From assembly GCA_964407665.1 (NCBI GenBank), contig CAYOWK010000079.1, positions 1 to 9,980 on the forward strand: DNA of 9,980 bases, in the 5' to 3' direction. Below the pieces are notes generated by a model. That model searched no databases. It worked only from the letters and a program-made list of their open reading frames with translations, and was not told the origin of the DNA. Position numbers and translations under genes: made by a program. Source of the stretch: CAYOWK01 sp964407665 (GTDB lineage Bacteria; Pseudomonadota; Alphaproteobacteria; Caulobacterales; Hyphomonadaceae). Positions 4,316-9,980 of the stretch are shown here, piece by piece. Each line of letters starts with the position of its first letter. Positions within the stretch are counted from its first letter, which is position 1.

Positions 4316-6814
4316 GTGGTCACTCCATCCGGACTCCGTAACTCCATATCCATGATCGCCCTGGCCGGAGCAGCCCTCGCGGCTCCCGCCTACGCCCAGC
4401 AGGCTCCCCCATCCGCCGTCCCGGAGGCCGCCGCCCCGGATTCCGGACGCGCCGTCATCGTGGTCACCGCGACCAAGCGCGAAGAAGACCTCCAGGACGT
4501 TCCGATTGTCGTCACGGCTATCGGTCAGGAACTGCTGGCTGACGCCGGCATCGCCGACATCAAGGATCTCCAGATCCTGACGCCCGGCCTCACCGTGACA
4601 TCCTCGTCAAACGAGACTTCCACCACCGCCCGGGTGCGCGGCGTGGGTACGGTGGGAGACAACCCCGGCCTTGAATCATCCGTCCTGGTCATGGTCGACG
4701 GGGTCTACCGGCCGCGCAACGGCGTCGGCTTTGGCGACCTCGGTCAGATGGAGCGGATCGAGGTTCTGAAGGGGCCGCAGGGCACACTCTTCGGCAAGAA
4801 CGCCTCGGCTGGCGTGATCAACATTCTCACTGAGGCGCCGGACTACGACTACTCCGCGGAAGCGGAGCTGTCGGCTGGAAACTATGGCCTGTTCGGCGGC
4901 GCAGTCTCCATCAACGCTCCGATCGTCGAGGATATGCTCGCCGGCCGTATCTATATGGCCCAGCGCAAACGGGATGGCTTCCTCGATGTCGAGACGGGTC
5001 CGGGACCGCGCACGCTGGACGAAGACAACGACCAGGACTTCTTCACGATCCGCGGCCAGTTGCTGGCGGAACCCACGAGTTCTCTGACGGCTCGCCTGAT
5101 CCTCGACTACACGGAGCGGAGCGAGAACTGCTGCGGGGCTACCCAGCTGTTCGTCGGTACAGCCACGAATTCGCGCGCCAACGCCATCAACGCCGTTCGC
5201 CCGGGTTCCATCGATACCGTTGCGACGCCTTTTGATAGACAGGCGCTCGCCAACCGCGACACCAGCCAGAACATCATCGACCAGGGCGCCTCGCTGGAGG
5301 TGAACTACGACCTGAACGACGACATGACGCTGACGTCGATCACGGCCGCACGCTCGTGGGACGCCACAATCGGGCAGGACAGCGATTTCACGTCGGCCGA
5401 CCTGATCTGGCGGCCGAGCGACGGATCGAACTTCACCAGCTTCGGACAGTATTCGCAGGAGTTGCGTCTTGCCGGCGATGCGGGTCCGTTCACCTGGCTG
5501 GTCGGTGGCTTCTTTGCGCGTGAAGAGCTGGATTCAGGCTCCGTGCTGCTCGCCGGGTCGGACTTCTACCCCTACTTCTTCACGCGGGTCCTTGGCGGGG
5601 CGCCTTCGCTGATCGGCCTCACGCCGGCGTCGGGCGCAGCCGCTGCGGGAAGCGGCCTGCGCGACACCTACAGCCAGACGGGCGACAGCTGGGCGATCTT
5701 CACCGAGAACACCTGGGACATCACCGACCGGCTGGCCCTGACCGGTGGCCTGCGCTGGACCCAGGACGAGAAGGAACTCGATACGGTCTACTCCACCTCG
5801 GGCTCTTCATGCGATCAGGGCGAAGCTGCATTCGGAACACTGGCCGGCGTGGTCGGGCAGGCCTCTGCATCCACAATTGTCGGCGGCCTGTGCCTCAACC
5901 AGCTCAACAACGATTTCGACGCGCTTGGACCCTACACGCAGTCCCGCACCGAAGATGCTGTAACGGGCACGCTCAAGCTGAAGTACGACATCACGGACGC
6001 GGCCATGATCTACGGATCTTACTCGCGGGGCTTCAAGGCAGGTGGTTTCAACCTCGACCGTGAACAGGCCATCGTGATCACGCCCACCGGCCCGAATTTC
6101 ACGGCGGACCCGGACACGAGCTTTGCCGGCGAGTACGTCGACGCCTTCGAGATCGGAGCAAAATCCGAGTGGCTCGACGGCGACCTTCTGGTGAACACTG
6201 CGATCTTCCACCAGACCTATACCGACTTCCAGCTCAACACGTTTGCCGGAACCGCGTTCGTCGTGGAGACGCTGCCGGAAGTGGTGTCGCAAGGCGTGGA
6301 CGCCGATTTCTTCTGGACGTCCCCGTGGGACCAGCTGTCCTTCCAGGGCGGCGTCACCTACGCCGACACGGTCGTCAGCAGCTTTACAGCGTCTGACCTC
6401 ATCAATCCGGCCCGCTTCAACAGCCTTCGCCGTCTGCCCGGCGAAACGTTGTCCTTTGCGCCGGAGTGGTCGTCCACCCTCGCGGCGACGTTCGAGCAAC
6501 CCTTCGCAGACCGCATGGTTTTCCGCGCTAACGTTTCCGCGAAATACTCGTCGGAGTACAACACGGGCTCGGATCTGCATCCCAGCAAGCATCAGGACGC
6601 CTACACGCTCGTCAATGCGCGCATGGGCGTTGGATCGGATGACGATGTCTGGATGCTGGAACTGTGGGCCCAGAACCTGACTGACCAAGAGTATCTGCAA
6701 GTCGGTTTCAACGGCCCGTTCCAGGTGGACGAGAACAACGACTCTGTCAGCGTCTACAACGCCTTCCTCGGTGCGCCGCGCACCTACGGGATGACCCTGC
6801 GCACGAAATTCTAG
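4316..6814 (+). CDS. TonB-dependent outer-membrane receptor
   Basis: The product is an 832-residue outer-membrane transporter driven by TonB-ExbB-ExbD. The signal peptide covers 1-27, with cleavage expected after AYA before QQAPPS. A TonB-box-like IVVTAT lies at 48-53. The plug domain spans about 56-172 and ends in the hallmark ERIEVLKGPQGTLFGKNAS (146-164), followed by AGVINI. The rest is a beta-barrel with alternating aromatic strands, for example GLRWTQDEKE and YGSYSRGFKAGGFN, ending in a C-terminal phenylalanine (TLRTKF) as required for barrel assembly. Adjacent cysteines at 272-273 (ENCCG), and C499 and C526, lie in probable surface loops. The type matches large receptor families of sphingomonads and Caulobacter-like bacteria, which import iron chelates, sugars or other nutrients; the ligand cannot be told here. 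No N-terminal signalling (STN) domain, sigma/anti-sigma pair, TonB or catabolic genes are adjacent. Start is GTG. Confidence 0.95.
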   Translation: MVTPSGLRNSISMIALAGAALAAPAYAQQAPPSAVPEAAAPDSGRAVIVVTATKREEDLQDVPIVVTAIGQELLADAGIADIKDLQILTPGLTVTSSSNETSTTARVRGVGTVGDNPGLESSVLVMVDGVYRPRNGVGFGDLGQMERIEVLKGPQGTLFGKNASAGVINILTEAPDYDYSAEAELSAGNYGLFGGAVSINAPIVEDMLAGRIYMAQRKRDGFLDVETGPGPRTLDEDNDQDFFTIRGQLLAEPTSSLTARLILDYTERSENCCGATQLFVGTATNSRANAINAVRPGSIDTVATPFDRQALANRDTSQNIIDQGASLEVNYDLNDDMTLTSITAARSWDATIGQDSDFTSADLIWRPSDGSNFTSFGQYSQELRLAGDAGPFTWLVGGFFAREELDSGSVLLAGSDFYPYFFTRVLGGAPSLIGLTPASGAAAAGSGLRDTYSQTGDSWAIFTENTWDITDRLALTGGLRWTQDEKELDTVYSTSGSSCDQGEAAFGTLAGVVGQASASTIVGGLCLNQLNNDFDALGPYTQSRTEDAVTGTLKLKYDITDAAMIYGSYSRGFKAGGFNLDREQAIVITPTGPNFTADPDTSFAGEYVDAFEIGAKSEWLDGDLLVNTAIFHQTYTDFQLNTFAGTAFVVETLPEVVSQGVDADFFWTSPWDQLSFQGGVTYADTVVSSFTASDLINPARFNSLRRLPGETLSFAPEWSSTLAATFEQPFADRMVFRANVSAKYSSEYNTGSDLHPSKHQDAYTLVNARMGVGSDDDVWMLELWAQNLTDQEYLQVGFNGPFQVDENNDSVSVYNAFLGAPRTYGMTLRTKF

Positions 6815-6835
6815 AACGGGCGTTCGAAGAAAGAG

Positions 6836-6867
6836 AGAAGGGCGGCCCCAGATGGAGCCGCCCTTCT
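6836..6867. terminator. Bidirectional intrinsic terminator
   Basis: AGAAGGGCGGC at 6836-6846 pairs perfectly over 11 bp with GCCGCCCTTCT at 6857-6867 around a 10-base loop. On the plus strand it is followed by TTGTTGT, and on the minus strand by a T-rich CTCTTTCTTC. It lies between the convergent stops of the receptor (6814) and the beta-barrel gene (6878), so it can serve both. Confidence 0.78.
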
Positions 6868-6877
6868 TGTTGTCCGC

Positions 6878-7540
6878 TCAGAAGGAAATCGTCAGGCCGA
6901 TCTGGGCCACCGGATAGATCGGGATGGCGTCCTCAACATCCGCCCGTATCTGCGCGACTTCTGTCGCGAGTTGGGCCTGGACCTGCGGAGAGGCGCCCGG
7001 CGCCGTCAGGTTGAAGGATGGCTCGCCGGTGAACATCGCGCCGAAAACGCCCTTGAAACCGACAGGGCCGTCGCCAAAACTTGTGTCGAAACCCAACCCA
7101 AGAAATGGCGCTGTCGATTCAAGTTCACCCTCGAACAGAAGCGAACCGAGTTGGGCGCCGGTGAACTGCCCATCGCCGATCTCGTACACCTGAGATGGGT
7201 TAAGCTGGGCATTCATGTTCAGCGTCTTGTCGCCGATAAACGCGCCGCCGGTGATTATGAAGGCGTTGCCGAACGGGTGAACGTCCACAAACGCGCCGAC
7301 CGTGGAGAGATCGAGGGGCCCCTCATAGGTGATCCCGTCGTACGTGTCGTCGAAGTCGTATTCAAAGTAATTGTAGCCGCCGCGCAGGCTGACGAACTTG
7401 TTGATCTGGAAGCCGGCCTCAAGCGTCCCGCCGGTCGTGCCGCCGCTCAGACCCACGGACACGCGTTTCTCTGCGTGCGCCGCGCCCGAGCAAACCGCCG
7501 CTCCAGCAAGAGCGACCGCAATCGATATCTTCCAGCCCAT
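6878..7540 (-). CDS. Outer-membrane beta-barrel protein, function unknown
   Basis: The product is a 220-residue exported protein. The signal peptide is 1-23 (MGWKISIAVALAG... ending AHA before EKRVSVG). The mature protein shows alternating hydrophobic strands and glycine/aromatic turns: LEAGFQINKFVSLRGGYNY (40-58), VGAFVDVHPFG (81-91), FIITGGAFIG (94-103), APFLGLGFD (144-152), VGFKGVFGAMF (160-170). It ends in a YPVAQIGLTISF strand with terminal phenylalanine, the signal for insertion by the BAM complex. The order (self-assembling barrel, NPFG/HPFG segment, IGD turn, LGLG strand) matches a widespread unnamed small outer-membrane protein family in proteobacteria, from memory. A channel or structural role is a guess. 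The frame is open upstream to 7669, but the signal peptide fixes the start at 7540; GGAA a few bases upstream may be the ribosome binding site. Confidence 0.82.
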   Translation of the reverse strand: MGWKISIAVALAGAAVCSGAAHAEKRVSVGLSGGTTGGTLEAGFQINKFVSLRGGYNYFEYDFDDTYDGITYEGPLDLSTVGAFVDVHPFGNAFIITGGAFIGDKTLNMNAQLNPSQVYEIGDGQFTGAQLGSLLFEGELESTAPFLGLGFDTSFGDGPVGFKGVFGAMFTGEPSFNLTAPGASPQVQAQLATEVAQIRADVEDAIPIYPVAQIGLTISF

Positions 7541-7807
7541 GATCGTTTCCGTCCCCTTGGCGTCTGTTTGGCGCTGGTCGAGACTCGGGGTGATCCGGCA
7601 AAAGCGCAAGGCGCCGCGAGCGGCAGTCGAGGCGCCGTTCCTGCCGCGCGAAGCCCATGCCAGGCGCAACGTTGTGTGAATTCAGAGTCGTGTTGCGTGG
7701 GTGCGACAATTTATGCATGCTTCTTTCAAAGCGGGGCCGGGATCCAGGCGTCCTCCAACAGGAGGCGGCTGGTCCGTCACACCGCAACAAAGTGGAGAGG
7801 ACCGTTC
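7541..7807. promoter_or_regulatory. Divergent intergenic region, beta-barrel gene / hppA
   Basis: These 267 bases hold the promoters of two divergent genes. An AT-richer patch at 7700-7730 (GACAATTTATGCATGC) is the likeliest promoter area, but no clear -35/-10 pair with proper spacing could be assigned for either strand. An 8-base palindrome CAACGTTG sits at 7667-7674. A short hairpin CCTCC-AACA-GGAGG at 7752-7765 lies in the probable hppA leader. The hppA ribosome binding site GGAGAGG is at 7794-7800, 7 bases before the ATG. Confidence 0.4.
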
Positions 7808-9980
7808 ATGAGTTTGTCGCTGTGGCTGCCCATTGTGGCAGGCGCTATCGCCGTTGCGTACGGCGTCATCACTACGCAGCGCCTGATGGCGATGCCAACC
7901 GGCAATGACAGGATGCGAGAGATCGCAGCCGCCATCCAGGAGGGCGCAAACGCCTACCTGAAGCGCCAGTACCAGACCATCGCAATCGTTGGCGCCCTGG
8001 TGACCGTCGTGATCATCGGCTTCTTCCAGAACTGGCAGGCGCCTGTCGGCTTCCTTCTTGGCGCGATCCTCTCCGGCGCTGCCGGCTTCATCGGCATGAA
8101 GGTTTCGGTTCAGGCCAACGTGCGCACCACCGAAGCTTCATCCAAGGGGCTCGCGCAGGGCCTGAACGTGGCCTTCCTGTCCGGCGCTGTGACCGGCATG
8201 TACGTGGTCGGCCTCGCGCTGCTGGGTCTTGCCGGCTACTATGTCTTCCTCACGACGGGCCTGGGCCTCGAGCCCGGCGACCGCACCGTGGTAGACGCGC
8301 TGGTCTGCCTTGGCCTTGGCGCATCGCTGATCTCGATCTTCGCGCGACTGGGCGGCGGCATCTTCACCAAGGGCGCCGACGTGGGCGGCGACATGGTTGG
8401 CAAGGTGGAAGCGGGCATCCCGGAGGATGATCCGCGCAACCCGGCAACCATCGCCGACAACGTGGGCGACAATGTCGGCGACTGCGCCGGCATGGCGGCC
8501 GATCTGTTTGAGACCTACGCGGTCACGATCGTCGCGACGATGGTTCTGTGCTCGATCTATTTTGCGGGCACCAATGCGGTCGCCCCAATGATGATGCTCC
8601 CGCTGATCATTGCGGGCGTCTGTATCGTGACCTCCATTCTCGGCACGTTCTTCGTCCGGCTCGGCAAGGGTTCGCGCAATGTGATGGGCGCCCTCTACAA
8701 GGGTTTCATCGCCTCGGCTGTCCTGTCGATCCCGGCGCTTGCTGCGGCCATCGAGATCTCGCTCGCTGATTTTGACGGCTGGAGCACCGTCATCGAGACG
8801 GTCGACGGCGACATCATCACAGGCCAGAACCTGTTCCTGTGCGGGATCGCCGGTCTGGTCGTGACGGGTCTCATCGTCTGGATCACCGAGTACTACACCG
8901 GCGTCGGCTATCGTCCGGTTCGCTCGATTGCGCAGGCGTCGGTCTCCGGACATGGCACCAACGTTATCCAGGGCCTGGCCGTTTCGCTCGAAGCGACCGC
9001 CGTTCCGGCGCTGATCATCATTGCGGGGATCATCTTCACGCACACGATGGCGGGCCTGATCGGCGTTGCGATCGCTGTCACGACGATGCTTGCACTCGCG
9101 GGCATGGTGGTGGCGCTCGACGCGTTTGGTCCCGTGACCGACAACGCCGGCGGCATCGCCGAGATGTCGGCGTTGGATGACAGCGTCCGCGAGACGACCG
9201 ACACGCTCGACGCAGTGGGTAACACCACCAAGGCCGTCACCAAGGGCTATGCGATCGGTTCGGCGGGCCTCGGCGCGCTGGTGCTGTTCGCCGCCTTCAC
9301 GGCGGACCTCGACTACTTCTCTCTGAACGCCACGGAAGGGTCATTCCTGTATGGGGTGACGCCGGACTTCGATCTGTCGAACCCGTATGTGGTGGTCGGC
9401 CTGCTGTTCGGCGGCCTGCTTCCCTTCCTGTTCGGCGGCATGTCGATGATGGCCGTCGGCCGTGCCGCGCAGGCGGTCGTGGAAGAGGTGCGCAGGCAGT
9501 TCCGCGAGAAGCCCGGCATCATGACCTATGAGGAGAAGCCCGACTATGCCCGGGCGGTCGACATGCTGACGAAGGCTGCGATCAAGGAGATGATTGTGCC
9601 CTCGCTGCTGCCGGTTCTCTCGCCGATTGTCCTGTTCTTCGTGATCTGGGCCATCGGCGGCTTCACCGACGTCGCCAAGAGCCAGGCGCTGTCGGCGCTC
9701 GGCGCGCTTCTGTTGGGCGTGATCGTGACGGGCTTCTTCGTCGCCGTGTCAATGACGGCGGGCGGCGGCGCCTGGGACAACGCCAAGAAGTCGTTCGAGG
9801 ACGGCTTCAAGGACAAGGACGGCGTCGTCCACAAGAAGGGCTCCGACGCCCACAAGGCGGCGGTGACCGGCGACACCGTCGGCGATCCCTACAAGGACAC
9901 GGCGGGCCCCGCCGTGAACCCGATGATCAAGATCACCAACATCATCGCACTCCTGCTGCTGGCCATCCTGGCGCATAGTT
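7808..9980 (+). CDS. hppA: K+-independent H+-translocating membrane pyrophosphatase (3' end cut off)
   Basis: This integral membrane pump hydrolyses pyrophosphate to phosphate and moves protons across the cytoplasmic membrane. The 724 codons visible have no stop; homologues are about 700-720 residues, so only a short C-terminal piece lies beyond the window. The sequence shows many membrane helices and the pyrophosphate/Mg-binding signature D191-VGG-D195-MVG-K199-V-E201, followed by GIPEDDPRNPATIADNVGD. The other substrate-binding cluster is at the C-terminal side, with W656-D-N-A-K-K and G688-DTVGDPYKD. In GNTTKAVTKG (from N472) the key position is lysine, K475. K+-independent enzymes have lysine there and K+-dependent ones have alanine. 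Residue 194 is glycine where DVGAD is usual. A loop before GSDAHKAAVTGD is rich in K and D and seems slightly long. It has its own ribosome binding site and is divergent from the beta-barrel gene, so it is probably monocistronic. Confidence 0.97.
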   Translation, partial: MSLSLWLPIVAGAIAVAYGVITTQRLMAMPTGNDRMREIAAAIQEGANAYLKRQYQTIAIVGALVTVVIIGFFQNWQAPVGFLLGAILSGAAGFIGMKVSVQANVRTTEASSKGLAQGLNVAFLSGAVTGMYVVGLALLGLAGYYVFLTTGLGLEPGDRTVVDALVCLGLGASLISIFARLGGGIFTKGADVGGDMVGKVEAGIPEDDPRNPATIADNVGDNVGDCAGMAADLFETYAVTIVATMVLCSIYFAGTNAVAPMMMLPLIIAGVCIVTSILGTFFVRLGKGSRNVMGALYKGFIASAVLSIPALAAAIEISLADFDGWSTVIETVDGDIITGQNLFLCGIAGLVVTGLIVWITEYYTGVGYRPVRSIAQASVSGHGTNVIQGLAVSLEATAVPALIIIAGIIFTHTMAGLIGVAIAVTTMLALAGMVVALDAFGPVTDNAGGIAEMSALDDSVRETTDTLDAVGNTTKAVTKGYAIGSAGLGALVLFAAFTADLDYFSLNATEGSFLYGVTPDFDLSNPYVVVGLLFGGLLPFLFGGMSMMAVGRAAQAVVEEVRRQFREKPGIMTYEEKPDYARAVDMLTKAAIKEMIVPSLLPVLSPIVLFFVIWAIGGFTDVAKSQALSALGALLLGVIVTGFFVAVSMTAGGGAWDNAKKSFEDGFKDKDGVVHKKGSDAHKAAVTGDTVGDPYKDTAGPAVNPMIKITNIIALLLLAILAHS

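Noticed and set aside
5807..6700. Minus-strand open frame inside the TonB receptor
   Set aside because: It is a shadow of beta-barrel coding sequence with no family motif.
7541..7669. 43-residue N-terminal extension of the beta-barrel protein
   Set aside because: It would bury the signal peptide internally; the start at 7540 gives a normal exported protein.
8138..9043. Minus-strand open frame opposite hppA
   Set aside because: It is rich in D, R, H and A and is the antisense of conserved pyrophosphatase signatures.
1..9980. CRISPR arrays, tRNA/rRNA genes, insertion sequences, defence or biosynthetic clusters
   Set aside because: I found no regularly spaced direct repeats, cloverleaf or rRNA sequences, transposase or integrase motifs, nuclease or RT motifs, or clustered pathway genes.

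Overview
The window is GC-rich DNA with strongly G/C-biased third codon positions. It most resembles an alphaproteobacterium of the Caulobacterales/Maricaulales/Hyphomonadaceae or sphingomonad type. Three things suggest this: a K+-independent membrane pyrophosphatase, a TonB receptor of the large sphingomonad/Caulobacter kind, and GGTGAGC...GTCGAACCA palindromic repeats, which from memory are common in those orders. Placement below class is inference.

Layout: 1-700 holds no convincing gene. Positions 1-390 are packed with self-complementary segments, several capped by GNRA tetraloops, and look like a structured RNA of unidentified family or dense palindromic repeats. Positions 392-577 carry two facing copies of a REP-like palindrome. 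Then come, on the plus strand, a GNAT acetyltransferase (701-1243), a small four-helix membrane protein (1331-1726) and a secreted DUF3617-like protein (1872-2363). A minus-strand multi-pass membrane protein with GT-C glycosyltransferase-like features (2366-4021) ends 2 bp from the DUF3617 stop codon. Its start faces a divergent TonB-dependent receptor (4316-6814). A bidirectional terminator (6836-6867) separates the receptor from a minus-strand outer-membrane beta-barrel protein (6878-7540). Divergent from that gene is hppA, a proton-pumping pyrophosphatase (7808 to beyond the window end), nearly complete.

The genes do not form one pathway. They read as ordinary chromosomal single-gene units, several concerned with the cell envelope (TonB receptor, beta-barrel, secreted DUF3617, polytopic GT-C-like protein) or membrane energetics (HppA). 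I see no transposase, integrase, CRISPR array, tRNA or rRNA. The most unusual part is the first 600 bases: a possible structured RNA followed by a REP pair whose flanks are conserved while their central hairpins differ in sequence but keep their pairing. No new defence or biosynthetic system is visible.
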